Shown here one piece after another: positions 8,815 to 18,100 of a stretch of DNA of 64,000 bases (the stretch's first letter is position 1; the number at the start of each line of letters is the position of its first letter). The notes beneath the pieces were generated by a model. The model searched no databases. It saw only the letters and a list, made by a program, of their open reading frames with translations, and was not told the DNA's origin. The DNA is from CAZSDU01 sp963662525 (GTDB taxonomy: Bacteria; Bacteroidota; Bacteroidia; Bacteroidales; FEN-979): NCBI GenBank assembly GCA_963662525.1, contig OY759717.1:2046001-2110000 (forward strand), in the 5' to 3' direction. The position numbers and the translations under genes were made by a program.

Positions 8815-10155
8815 ATGATTAAAAAATCTTTCGTTTTACTGATCTCTTTTCTTTCCCTTGGAACCGCCTGGTCACAATCAATACCCTGGACATTCCAGCA
8901 ATGCCTCGATACTGCCCTTCAACGGAATATCTCAGTAAATCAAAGCCGGTTGAGCAATGAATTAAATAAAGTGAACCTGGAACAATCCAAAGCAAACCGT
9001 ATTCCCAGTTTAAGCGCTTCAGCTAGTGAAGGCCTCAACCTTGGGAAAAATGTGGATCCCACAACCAATTCATTCGTTACCGAAGCGTATCATTCCACAA
9101 ATGTTGGGATATCCAGCAACCTGAATTTATTTAACGGGCTTCAGAATGCCAATACAATCAGGCAAAACCGGTTAAATGTGGAGGCCGGACAATATGATGT
9201 CGAGAAGGCAAAAAATGATGTTACTTTGAATATTACCACTGGCTATCTCCAGGTATTATTTTCTTATGAAATCCTTTCTTCGGCGAAAAAGCAGGCTGAA
9301 GCTACCGCTGTTCAGGTTGACCGTACCGAAAAAATGATCAATGCCGGGAAATCGCCTGAAAGTGATCTTTTACAGATCAAGTCACAGTATGCAACAGATA
9401 ACCTTGCTGTTATCACTGCCCAGAATCAGCTTGACCTGGCGAAAGTGACCCTGATGCAGTTGATGGAAATCCCGATTTCAGATAGCTTCAGTGTTTTGGT
9501 TCCTGAAATGGTTGAACCTTCTTCAGTCTTACTTCAAACCAATGAGGAAATTTATAACAAATCATTAAGCGTGCTTCCTCAGATTTCCAGCGCATCCTTA
9601 AAGACTAACGCCTCACTGATGGCATTAAAGGTTACTGAGGGCGCTCGCTGGCCCCGCCTGAATTTTGGGGCAAATCTGAATACCAATTTTGCTTCAAGCC
9701 GGAAAAAGGGTTCAGTAAATCCTGAAGGATATCCGTTCTTTGAACAACTCTGGGATAATATCGGTCAATCATTCAGTCTGGGTCTCTCTATTCCAATATA
9801 TAATAACCGTCAAATAAAAAGCAATATTGACCGGGCGAAAATTAATTCAATGACGGCTCAGTTAAATGAACAAAACACGAAGAATATATTAAGAAAATCG
9901 GTGGAGCAAACATACATGGATCTTAAAGCGGCTGTAAAGAAATATGAAGCGACAAAGGAGCAATTATCCGCGGTTAAATCGGTGTATGAAAATGCTGAGA
10001 AAAAATTTGACGTTGGGGTCTTGAGCGCTACTGATTTTCTCATCCAGAAAAATAATTATACGCAATCACAATCTAGCCTGATTCAGGCTAAATATGATTA
10101 TATATTCAAGACAAAAATTCTTGACTTTTATCAGGGTAAAGGCATACAGTTTTAA
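8815..10155 (+). CDS. TolC-family outer-membrane efflux channel
   Basis: The 446-residue protein has a signal peptide ending near GTAWSQ. Two copies of the long helical OEP repeat follow, recognisable by TFQQCLDTALQRNISVNQSR near the start and LKAAVKKYEATKEQLSAVKS in the second half. Length is normal for TolC-like channels. It should form the trimeric outer-membrane duct for the MacA/MacB-type pump encoded just downstream. It begins 1 nt after the regulator stop. Confidence 0.9.
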   Translation: MIKKSFVLLISFLSLGTAWSQSIPWTFQQCLDTALQRNISVNQSRLSNELNKVNLEQSKANRIPSLSASASEGLNLGKNVDPTTNSFVTEAYHSTNVGISSNLNLFNGLQNANTIRQNRLNVEAGQYDVEKAKNDVTLNITTGYLQVLFSYEILSSAKKQAEATAVQVDRTEKMINAGKSPESDLLQIKSQYATDNLAVITAQNQLDLAKVTLMQLMEIPISDSFSVLVPEMVEPSSVLLQTNEEIYNKSLSVLPQISSASLKTNASLMALKVTEGARWPRLNFGANLNTNFASSRKKGSVNPEGYPFFEQLWDNIGQSFSLGLSIPIYNNRQIKSNIDRAKINSMTAQLNEQNTKNILRKSVEQTYMDLKAAVKKYEATKEQLSAVKSVYENAEKKFDVGVLSATDFLIQKNNYTQSQSSLIQAKYDYIFKTKILDFYQGKGIQF

Positions 10156-10185
10156 GGAAGAATTAAGAATTAATCATCCATAACC

Positions 10186-11493
10186 ATGAAGAAAAAATAT
10201 TGGATTATCATACTTACTATTATAGTATTAGCCGTGTTAATTATTTGGTTTTTTGTTGGAAAGAAAAAAACGGAAGCCCTTGAATTTAAAACGGCCCAGA
10301 TTGAAAAAGGCAATATTCAGGTAACCGTAAAAGCCAGCGGAACTTTACAGGCCGTTACTACTGTACAGGTTGGCACACAGGTTTCGGGTATCATCAAGAA
10401 AATTTATGTGGATTTTAATTCGGTAGTCAGGGAAGGACAAGTAATCGCTGTTCTCGATACGACTTATCTTGTCCAGGCGGTAGATGATGCCAAGGCTTCG
10501 ATGAAACGCTCGGAAATCCAGGTGAACCAGGCGAAACGGGAATTCGACCGGACAAAGCAATTATTTGATCAGAAAGTGATGGCCCAGGCCGACTATGACC
10601 TTTCGCTTACCAATTATGAAACAGCAGTAACTAACGCAAGTTCTGCACAGGCTGCTCTGAACAGGGCAAAAATAAATCTCAGGTACGCGACAATTATTGC
10701 CCCTATCTCGGGCGTGGTTGTCTCCCGAGCTGTGGATGTCGGTCAGACGGTTGCCGCCAGCTTCAGTACCCCTACCATGTTTACCATTGCCAATGATCTC
10801 ACGAAAATGCAGGTACAGGCAAGCATTGACGAAGCCGATATTGGAAAAATCCAGGTTGGACAGGAGGTGAAATTCACAGTTGATGCTTATGATGAACTCA
10901 CTTTCTCCGGGACTGTGCGCCAGGTGCGGCTTCAGCCTGTTGTAACCCAAAATGTTGTGAATTATACTGTCATTATTGATGTGCCTAACCCCGATCTGAA
11001 ACTTTTACCTGGAATGACGGCCAACATCACCGTTATGATCCAGGAAGTTAATGATGTTCTGAAGGTTCCTGCCAGCGCTCTGAAGTATAATCCACCCAGG
11101 GAAATCCTCGATAGAATTGAAAAAAATCTCCCTGATTCCATCAAACAGAAACGCGAAAAGTGGAAAATGAATGGAATGCAGGGGAAAGGAATGATGGGAG
11201 GCTCAGGAAGAATTAACGGAGCAGCACAGGGTGGATGGGGGAATGTCCATGGAGACCATATAAAAGCAGGAAATATGGGTATTATCTGGATCAAAGAAGG
11301 AGAGAATATTAAACCAAGACGTGTTAAAACAGGACTATCAGATGGAAGTAATACAGAAATTGAAGGAAGAAATCTGAAGGAAGGCGATATTGTGCTGATT
11401 GGCACTATCGGATTAAGCAGCAGTAAGACTTCCAGCCAAACTCAACAAAATCCTTTTGTTCCTCAAATGCCGAAAGGCGGACCCCCAAGATAA
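10186..11493 (+). CDS. macA: Periplasmic adaptor subunit of a MacAB-type efflux pump
   Basis: The 435-residue membrane-fusion protein has one N-terminal transmembrane anchor (about 5-24). A lipoyl-like half motif (VGTQVSGIIKKIYVDF) follows, then a coiled hairpin (about 100-170), the second lipoyl half IIAPISGVVVSRAVDVGQ, and beta-barrel and membrane-proximal domains. It should bridge the MacB permease and the TolC channel. Residues about 325-365 are a Met/Gly/Asn-rich low-complexity insert (for example GMQGKGMMGGSGR) in the membrane-proximal region, longer than expected for MacA. The gene lies between the TolC and ATPase genes in one operon. Confidence 0.9.
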   Translation: MKKKYWIIILTIIVLAVLIIWFFVGKKKTEALEFKTAQIEKGNIQVTVKASGTLQAVTTVQVGTQVSGIIKKIYVDFNSVVREGQVIAVLDTTYLVQAVDDAKASMKRSEIQVNQAKREFDRTKQLFDQKVMAQADYDLSLTNYETAVTNASSAQAALNRAKINLRYATIIAPISGVVVSRAVDVGQTVAASFSTPTMFTIANDLTKMQVQASIDEADIGKIQVGQEVKFTVDAYDELTFSGTVRQVRLQPVVTQNVVNYTVIIDVPNPDLKLLPGMTANITVMIQEVNDVLKVPASALKYNPPREILDRIEKNLPDSIKQKREKWKMNGMQGKGMMGGSGRINGAAQGGWGNVHGDHIKAGNMGIIWIKEGENIKPRRVKTGLSDGSNTEIEGRNLKEGDIVLIGTIGLSSSKTSSQTQQNPFVPQMPKGGPPR

Positions 11494-11503
11494 GGACATT
11501 GAT

Positions 11504-12259
11504 ATGAGAGAGAATATCATTTCGGTAAAAAACCTGGGTAAAGTATATAAGATGGGAGATGTTGAAGTACACGCTCTCCGCGGCGTCGACCTCGATATTC
11601 AACAAGGGGACTTTGTTGCCATCATGGGAAAGAGTGGCTCGGGTAAATCAACATTCATGAATATTATTGGTTGCCTTGATGTTCCTACACGGGGTAATTA
11701 CTTTCTTGATGGTGTGGATGTGAGTATTCTGACGAAAGATCAGCTGGCCAGCCTGAGAAATCATAAACTTGGTTTTGTTTTTCAGTCGTTCAATTTACTG
11801 CCACGGACTTCTGCCTTGGAGAATGTGGAACTTCCCCTGATGTATAACCGGAAAATAAGCTCCAGGGAAATACGCGAGCGTTCACTGTCAGCGCTAGAAG
11901 CTGTTGGGCTTACCGACCGTGCCCATCATATGCCGAATCAACTATCGGGAGGAGAACAACAACGTGTGGCAATTGCCCGTTCCCTGGTCAATAATCCGGT
12001 GGTGATTATGGCAGATGAACCAACCGGTAACCTCGATACCAGGACCAGCCTGGAAGTTATGGATATTTTCCAGCAACTTAATAAGAAGGGGATCACCCTG
12101 GTTATTGTCACCCATGAAGCAGATATTGCGGCTTTTACAAAACGAAACGTGACTTTCCGCGATGGAAAAATTATCCGTTCCCTGGAAGTCGAAAATGTAA
12201 GGAATGCTCATGATGAATTAATCAATTTACCGGTAACCGTGGAGGGCAACGAAGAATGA
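11504..12259 (+). CDS. MacB-type ABC transporter ATP-binding protein
   Basis: The protein is 251 residues from ATG 11504; an earlier in-frame start at 11456 lies inside macA and gives a poor N-terminus. Motifs are Walker A GKSGSGKST (about 43-51), Q-loop FVFQSFNLLPRTS, signature LSGGEQQRVAIARS, Walker B VVIMADEPTGNLD and the switch His in VTHEAD. It is a stand-alone nucleotide-binding subunit of the LolD/MacB class. In Escherichia coli this domain is fused to the permease; here it is separate and overlaps the permease start by 4 nt. Confidence 0.95.
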   Translation: MRENIISVKNLGKVYKMGDVEVHALRGVDLDIQQGDFVAIMGKSGSGKSTFMNIIGCLDVPTRGNYFLDGVDVSILTKDQLASLRNHKLGFVFQSFNLLPRTSALENVELPLMYNRKISSREIRERSLSALEAVGLTDRAHHMPNQLSGGEQQRVAIARSLVNNPVVIMADEPTGNLDTRTSLEVMDIFQQLNKKGITLVIVTHEADIAAFTKRNVTFRDGKIIRSLEVENVRNAHDELINLPVTVEGNEE

Positions 12260-13476
12260 AAATAAATAACCTGTTAATCGCAGCTATCCGTTCACTGGGA
12301 AAAAATAAAATGAGAACCTTCCTCACCATGCTCGGCATTATCATTGGCGTGGCATCTGTAATTGCCATGCTGGCTATCGGACAGGGTTCAAAACAAAGCA
12401 TCCAGACCCAGATCTCCAGCCTCGGAACAAATGTATTGATGATATTTCCTTCCGCCAGCAGTACCGGAGGTGTCAGGATGGAAGCAGGATCCTCACAGAA
12501 AATGACCCTGGATGATGCCACAGCTCTTATTGCCAGATGCCCATCGGTTGCTTATCTTACACCACAGGTTAGAACCAGCGGACAACTTGTCGCTTCAAAC
12601 CTGAACTGGAGAACTTCTGTTTATGGAGTTTATCCTGATTATTTTAATATCAGGAACCTGAAGGTTGACAATGGCAGTGCATTTACCATGAGCGATGACC
12701 GGAGTGCGGCAAAAGTATGCGTGGTTGGCCTGACCATTGTTAATAACCTTTTTGGAGAAGGAGCCGATGCTGTCGGGAAATATATCAGGATAAATAAAAT
12801 TCCTTTTAAAATCATCGGAGTAACTGAAAAAAGAGGACAGAATACTTTTGGTCAGGATCAGGATGATATGGTTATTGCACCTTTTTCGACAGTACAGAAA
12901 AGAATGCTGGCCACGACCTATATCCAGAGTATGCTTGCTTCTGCAACCAGGGAAGATTTGATCCCAACTGCCACGGATGAAATCACCACGGTGCTGAAAG
13001 AACGTCACCGCCTAGGACCTTCCGAAGACCCTGATTTTACCATTCGTACCCAGTCAGATATTGCAACAGCCGCAACGGCGACTTCCGGTATTCTTACTAT
13101 TCTTCTGGCCAGTATTGCCAGCATTTCCCTCTTGGTGGGCGGTATCGGAATCATGAATATCATGCTGGTTTCAGTAACAGAACGCACCCGTGAAATCGGA
13201 ATCAGAATGAGTGTAGGAGCCAGGGGAAGGGATGTTCTCTTGCAATTCCTTATCGAAGCCTTATTGATCAGCTTGCTCGGTGGGCTTCTCGGAATAGCTT
13301 TGGGTGTAATGGTTTCAGGGCTCATTGCCAGCCTGATGAACTGGCCGGTTACCATCACTATTCAGTCCATACTGATGTCATTCATTTTTTCTTCAGCTAT
13401 CGGGATCTTTTTTGGCTGGTATCCTGCCCGCAAAGCCGCCCGTCTGAATCCTATCGATGCATTAAGATACGAGTAA
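12256..13476 (+). CDS. MacB-type ABC transporter permease (MacB_PCD + FtsX)
   Basis: The 406-residue protein has the MacB topology. One N-terminal transmembrane helix includes FLTMLGIIIGVASVIAML. A periplasmic MacB_PCD domain (about 45-245) follows, then three C-terminal helices of the FtsX type, with the typical GIMNIMLVSVTERTREIGIR and YPARKAARLNPIDALRYE. It couples ATP hydrolysis by the preceding gene product to export through MacA and TolC. It is the last gene of the operon; the next gene has its own promoter. Confidence 0.95.
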   Translation: MKINNLLIAAIRSLGKNKMRTFLTMLGIIIGVASVIAMLAIGQGSKQSIQTQISSLGTNVLMIFPSASSTGGVRMEAGSSQKMTLDDATALIARCPSVAYLTPQVRTSGQLVASNLNWRTSVYGVYPDYFNIRNLKVDNGSAFTMSDDRSAAKVCVVGLTIVNNLFGEGADAVGKYIRINKIPFKIIGVTEKRGQNTFGQDQDDMVIAPFSTVQKRMLATTYIQSMLASATREDLIPTATDEITTVLKERHRLGPSEDPDFTIRTQSDIATAATATSGILTILLASIASISLLVGGIGIMNIMLVSVTERTREIGIRMSVGARGRDVLLQFLIEALLISLLGGLLGIALGVMVSGLIASLMNWPVTITIQSILMSFIFSSAIGIFFGWYPARKAARLNPIDALRYE

Positions 13477-13481
13477 GCAGA

Positions 13482-13513
13482 TTTGTAAATCCTTTGATTC
13501 TTTTGTACTTTTG
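13482..13513 (+). promoter_or_regulatory. Promoter (-33 TTTG, -7 TACTTTTG) for the T9SS protein at 13533
   Basis: TTTG at 13482-13485 and TACTTTTG at 13506-13513 have a spacing of 20 nt, a good match to the Bacteroidota consensus. The start codon is 19 nt after the -7 box. Confidence 0.65.
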
Positions 13514-13532
13514 ATCGGTAAATACATCGATT

Positions 13533-14531
13533 ATGAAAAAGTATTTATTATTATTGGCAGGAATTGCATGGTTCAGTTTTTCATTTGCACAAAATGCCAA
13601 CCTTATCTATCCAGGTGATACCTTGGAAATACTTAAAGTTATCAATTTTGAAGACCCGGTAACGGATCTGGAAGTTCCGATTTTTCCAGGCAATACCTGG
13701 CAGATCGGACCTCCACAGAAAGACTTTTTTAATACGGCGTATTCAGTGCCTAATGCCATCGTCACTGATACCCTGGGTTTCTATCCTTCCGTCAATCACT
13801 CCTGGTTTGATCTATATATCGGACAGTTCAATATGGGGGGATCATATGCATTGTATTACCCTTACAATATTTTCATTGATTTCCGGCATAAGTTTGACAC
13901 TGATACTTTGCGTGATGGAGGCTATTTACAGGTTTCCTGGGATAAAGGATTGAACTGGATGAATATTATCAGTGATACTGTTTATACCTGGGGAGTAAGC
14001 CCTTACTGGGGATGGGAGAATATAAACCTCTATACAACATCCGATACATTGTACAACGGGGAATATGGATTTTCGGGACATTCCAATGGCTGGATTCATA
14101 CTAGCTTTGCCTGGCATGTCATTCCGGTTGACCATATGCTGGAATTCCCGCCGGATACCATGATCGTGCGTTTCAATTTTATTTCCGATGCCGATCATCA
14201 CGATAAGGAAGGCTGGATGATCGATCACATCCGCTTGTTTGCCATTGATCTCGGATCAGGGATAGTTGAGCCATCCTCCTTTGCTGAAAAGGTCAGGATT
14301 GCGCCTAATCCAATGAAAAACCTGGCTGTCGTATCCTTCGATAAACCATATGCGCGGATTGATTTCGAACTATATAACAATTTGGGACATCTGGTGAATA
14401 AAACCTTCTCCATGAACAGCAAATCTTTTCAAATCCACAGGAACAATATGCCGGCGGGATTGTATCTTTGCAAAATCCTGCTGGATAATAATAAACTGAT
14501 CAGCAAGCAGGTGGTTTTATTAAACCAGTGA
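13533..14531 (+). CDS. Secreted protein with type A T9SS C-terminal sorting domain
   Basis: The 332-residue protein has a signal peptide (MKKYLLLLAGIAWFSFSFA, then Q). The body (about 25-240) looks like a beta-sandwich with many Trp and Asp residues. No known catalytic domain was recognised. The last ~80 residues are a Por secretion system sorting domain, with KVRIAPNPMKNLAVVSF at its start and MPAGLYLCKILLDN near the end. It should be exported by Sec, cross the outer membrane by T9SS, and be surface-anchored or released. It has its own promoter and is translationally close to the next gene: a GTG inside its stop region could start that gene. Confidence 0.8.
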   Translation: MKKYLLLLAGIAWFSFSFAQNANLIYPGDTLEILKVINFEDPVTDLEVPIFPGNTWQIGPPQKDFFNTAYSVPNAIVTDTLGFYPSVNHSWFDLYIGQFNMGGSYALYYPYNIFIDFRHKFDTDTLRDGGYLQVSWDKGLNWMNIISDTVYTWGVSPYWGWENINLYTTSDTLYNGEYGFSGHSNGWIHTSFAWHVIPVDHMLEFPPDTMIVRFNFISDADHHDKEGWMIDHIRLFAIDLGSGIVEPSSFAEKVRIAPNPMKNLAVVSFDKPYARIDFELYNNLGHLVNKTFSMNSKSFQIHRNNMPAGLYLCKILLDNNKLISKQVVLLNQ

Positions 14532-14551
14532 TTGTAAACCGGTCTTCCTTA

Positions 14552-17500
14552 ATGGGTAGAATGCTGCGCATTTTCTTTCTTTTTTTTCTTTTAATTGCCT
14601 CTTCTGATATTTTTGCACAATCGGTTGTGGTGAGCAGTTATTATAATGCTGCTGATCCCAGGGATGAATGGACGGAGCTGCTTGTTATTGATGATAACAC
14701 GGATATAAGAAACTGGACACTTCAGGATAACAATTCCAACCAAAATGCTTTCCAGCCATGGATAAACTTTGCCAATATTGCTCTTTGGAATAACCTCAGG
14801 GCTGGAACCATCATCATGGTTTGGCACCGTAGCATCGGTTCAACAGGAACCTCTCATCCAATAGATCAGGATAAATCAGATGGTTATCTGGAAGTCTCCG
14901 CCAATGATCCGGCTTTCTTTATTCTTACCAATGCAAGTTTTGGTACTTCACCGCTTTTTGCAGGAGCAACCCTCAATGTTGCTGCCGCAGGAGATTTACT
15001 TCAGCTTCTCAATTCATCAGGAACCTTTGTCCATGCTTTAGGACATATTCCCACGATCCCACCCCCTCCACCCCCTCCTCCAGGTGGCTCATGGCACACA
15101 CTTCCTCTTCCCAAATTAAATCAAAAATCCACACTTACTAATAGTGAAGCGGTTTTTATTTGCCCAGGCACGAATATTAATGAATTTGGTTGGAATGCTC
15201 CCCAGGATGGGACTACCTGGACTTCAAAAAGCAGCGCATCACTTTCATTTGGGCTCCCCAATCAATGTGCGGCCTCCTCTACCGCTAATTCAGATTACTG
15301 GCGAAGTCTCAGGCAGCCAACCTGGACAAATCCAACGTTAAGCGGGATAGCCAATGCCGGGAACACCCAGGTTACACTTGACTGGTCCCTGTCAGATGAT
15401 CCAAATCCCGGAGACGGGACCCAGGGCTATATGTTATTGAGGAATACCACCAATGTCTTCGGAATACCCAATGATGGACATACTTATATGCTGGGTGAAA
15501 ATATAGGCGGCGCGGTTGTGATTGCCCTGATTCCAAGCTCTCAGACACATACATATATTGACAATATTACTGTTCCATGTCCCTATGGCGTTTACTACAG
15601 TGTATATACTTTCAGATATACAACGGATAATATTTATGGGAATAATTATAATAGTGCAAGAGGAAGAGCTTACAACGAAACCTCAATTGCTTCCTGCCAG
15701 GTAAACGGCCCAATGCCAGCGCCACCAGTTTCCGCATCCAGCGACCGGGATAATTTCTGTGCCGACGATCCCGGAAATATTACCCTTTCAGCCACGGGAG
15801 GTTCAGGAAACACCTTACAGTGGTTTTCAGGAGTTTGCGGTGGAACCTCGATCGGGACAGGTACAAGTATAACCATTCCATCGCCTACCATAACCACTAC
15901 TTATTTTGCGCGATGGGAAAATGATTGTGGAAATTCATCTTGTGTGAGCGTGAATGTGACAGTGATCCCTAACCTGCCGGCAAGTGTTGCCATTTCCGCC
16001 AGTCAGAACCCGGTATGCCAGGGAATCATGGTGATTTTCACAGCTATTCCGGTAAACGGAGGTACCCCAACTTATACATGGTACAAGAATGACATTCTCG
16101 TTACCGGGGAAGCAGCTTCTTCTTATTCTTATATCCCGGCAAATAGCGACAGAATTAAATGTGTCATGAATTCCAGCCTTGCGCCTTGTGTATCAGGGAA
16201 CCCCGCTACATCCAACGAAGTGACCATGATTGTTAACCCCTCACTTCTGGTAAGTGTCAGCATTTCTGCTGATCAGAACCCGGTATGCCTGGGGGATATG
16301 ATAACGTTTACAGCCAATCCGGTAAATGGCGGAACTCCGGCATATGTATGGTATAAAAATGATATTGCAATTCCAGGACAAACCACTTCCACCTATGCTT
16401 ACCTACCTGCTGATGGAGATAGAGTAAAATGTATTATGACTTCCAGCTTGAGCAGTTGCATTAGTGGGAATCCGGCAACATCCAATGAAATTACTGTTTC
16501 AGTTAGTTCAGCGCTTCCGGCATCTGTGGGTATTTCAGCGGATCAAAACCCGGTTTGCCAGGGTGAATTGATAACCTTCACTGCGGTCCCGGTCAATGGA
16601 GGAACACCTGTGTATGCCTGGTTCAAGGGCAATATTCTGATTTCTGGACAAACAGGTTCGACCTATTCGTATATCCCAACTGACGGCGATAAGATAAAAT
16701 GCATCATGACTTCCAGTCTGACGAATTGTATTACAGAAAACCCGGCAACCTCAAATGAGATAACGGTTTCTGTCAGCACAGGCCTTCCGGCATCGGTCAG
16801 TGTTTCGGCGGACCCCAACCCGGTATGCCAGGGTGAATTGATAACCTTCAGTGCGGTCCCGGTCAATGGAGGAGTACCTGTTTATGCCTGGTACATGGAC
16901 AATGTTCTGATTCCGGGTCAAACAGGTTCGAACTATTCTTATATCCCAACTGACGGCGATAAGATAAAATGCATCATGACTTCCAGTCTGACCAGTTGTG
17001 TTACAGGAAATCCGGCCACGTCAAATGAAGTTACGGTCTCAGTGGTTACCATATTGCCGGCATCCGTAAGCATTACAGCAGATCAGAATCCGGTTTGTCA
17101 GGGAATGCAGGTAGCCTTCACAGCCATGCCTGTCAATGGAGGAACACCCGCTTATTCCTGGTATAAAAACAATTTAATTATTCCAGGGGAATCGGGTTCA
17201 GCTTATCTCTATATACCTATCGATGGTGATATGATAAAATGTATCATGACGTCCAGCCTTGGCAGCTGTGTAACAGGAAATCCGGCCCAATCAAATACCA
17301 TTGCAATCATTGTTACCAATGCCTTGCAGGCGGGTATAGGTATTACGGCTGATCCCGAGACGATTTGTCCCGGCCAAGAGATCATTTTTACCGCTCAAGC
17401 TGTTAATCCTGGCAATAATCCTGATTTTGAGTGGTTCATCGACGGAATTTCAGTTCAACAAGGTGATCCTGCTGTTTATTCCACAATCACCTATAAACCA

Positions 17501-18094
17501 GGTCAATCGGTTATCTGCCGGATGACTTCTTCATTAAGTTGCGTGGCCGAAAATCCGGTTTCTTCTTTGCCTGTAAGTGTTGTTGTTGTGCCTGCTCCGG
17601 TCGTCAAACTTACCAATGAACCATATTTATGTGCCGGAGTCGAAACCAGGCTGGATGCCGGATCGGGTTTTTCATCCTATTTATGGCAGGATGGAAGTAC
17701 AGAACAATATTATCTGGCCAAGGATGAAGGAGCCTACTTTGTAATGGTTACAGATTCTCTCAGTTGTACAGGCAGCGATACTGTTTTGTTCAGAAAATGC
17801 AGCCAGAATCTATATGTACCTACAGCTTTCTCACCAAACGGTGACAATCTGAATGATCAGTTTATTTTATTGGGCAACATTGATGAAATGAGCAGTTTTT
17901 CAATGCGTGTTTTTAACCGTTGGGGAGAACTGATTTTCGAATCCAATGATATTCAAAAAGGATGGGATGGGTTTCAGAACGGGAAGTCATGCCCCCAGGA
18001 TACTTATACCTGGATTGTCAACTATCAGGTTTCCTCCTCCTCTCCTGATGCAAAACCGGTTACCCTGAAAGGAACAGTCACCCTGATCCGCTAA
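14552..18094 (+). CDS. Giant surface protein with Ig-like repeats and gliding-motility (type B) C-terminal domain
   Basis: The protein is about 1180 residues. I chose ATG 14552; GTG 14528 overlapping the previous stop and ATG 14561 are alternatives. Order: signal peptide, a lamin-tail-like beta domain (SSYYNAADPRDEWTELLVI), a proline run near 15056-15084, a fibronectin-like stretch, and a first Ig-like unit. Five 90-residue Ig-like repeats follow, each beginning LPASV-like and containing NPVCQG, FTA.PVNGGTP and DGDKIKCIMTSSL. A divergent repeat comes next, and then a CHU_C-type domain (LYVPTAFSPNGDNLNDQF to the end). It should be a T9SS type B cargo acting as an adhesin or surface filament. 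Ligand unknown. Confidence 0.82.
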   Translation: MGRMLRIFFLFFLLIASSDIFAQSVVVSSYYNAADPRDEWTELLVIDDNTDIRNWTLQDNNSNQNAFQPWINFANIALWNNLRAGTIIMVWHRSIGSTGTSHPIDQDKSDGYLEVSANDPAFFILTNASFGTSPLFAGATLNVAAAGDLLQLLNSSGTFVHALGHIPTIPPPPPPPPGGSWHTLPLPKLNQKSTLTNSEAVFICPGTNINEFGWNAPQDGTTWTSKSSASLSFGLPNQCAASSTANSDYWRSLRQPTWTNPTLSGIANAGNTQVTLDWSLSDDPNPGDGTQGYMLLRNTTNVFGIPNDGHTYMLGENIGGAVVIALIPSSQTHTYIDNITVPCPYGVYYSVYTFRYTTDNIYGNNYNSARGRAYNETSIASCQVNGPMPAPPVSASSDRDNFCADDPGNITLSATGGSGNTLQWFSGVCGGTSIGTGTSITIPSPTITTTYFARWENDCGNSSCVSVNVTVIPNLPASVAISASQNPVCQGIMVIFTAIPVNGGTPTYTWYKNDILVTGEAASSYSYIPANSDRIKCVMNSSLAPCVSGNPATSNEVTMIVNPSLLVSVSISADQNPVCLGDMITFTANPVNGGTPAYVWYKNDIAIPGQTTSTYAYLPADGDRVKCIMTSSLSSCISGNPATSNEITVSVSSALPASVGISADQNPVCQGELITFTAVPVNGGTPVYAWFKGNILISGQTGSTYSYIPTDGDKIKCIMTSSLTNCITENPATSNEITVSVSTGLPASVSVSADPNPVCQGELITFSAVPVNGGVPVYAWYMDNVLIPGQTGSNYSYIPTDGDKIKCIMTSSLTSCVTGNPATSNEVTVSVVTILPASVSITADQNPVCQGMQVAFTAMPVNGGTPAYSWYKNNLIIPGESGSAYLYIPIDGDMIKCIMTSSLGSCVTGNPAQSNTIAIIVTNALQAGIGITADPETICPGQEIIFTAQAVNPGNNPDFEWFIDGISVQQGDPAVYSTITYKPGQSVICRMTSSLSCVAENPVSSLPVSVVVVPAPVVKLTNEPYLCAGVETRLDAGSGFSSYLWQDGSTEQYYLAKDEGAYFVMVTDSLSCTGSDTVLFRKCSQNLYVPTAFSPNGDNLNDQFILLGNIDEMSSFSMRVFNRWGELIFESNDIQKGWDGFQNGKSCPQDTYTWIVNYQVSSSSPDAKPVTLKGTVTLIR
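15974..17323 (+). repeat. Five in-frame 270-bp tandem repeats encoding Ig-like domains
   Basis: Repeat units begin at 15974, 16244, 16514, 16784 and 17054, each exactly 270 bp (90 codons) after the last. A sixth, diverged unit begins at 17324. Units 3 and 4 (16514-16783 and 16784-17053) are the most alike, sharing long identical DNA stretches around 16560-16610 and 16830-16880, which suggests recent duplication or gene conversion. Confidence 0.9.
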
Positions 18095-18100
18095 TGCGTC

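Noticed and set aside
15974..17323. Possible assembly artefact from tandem repeats
   Set aside because: Units differ throughout and keep the reading frame, so a true protein repeat is the simpler reading. Long reads could confirm it.
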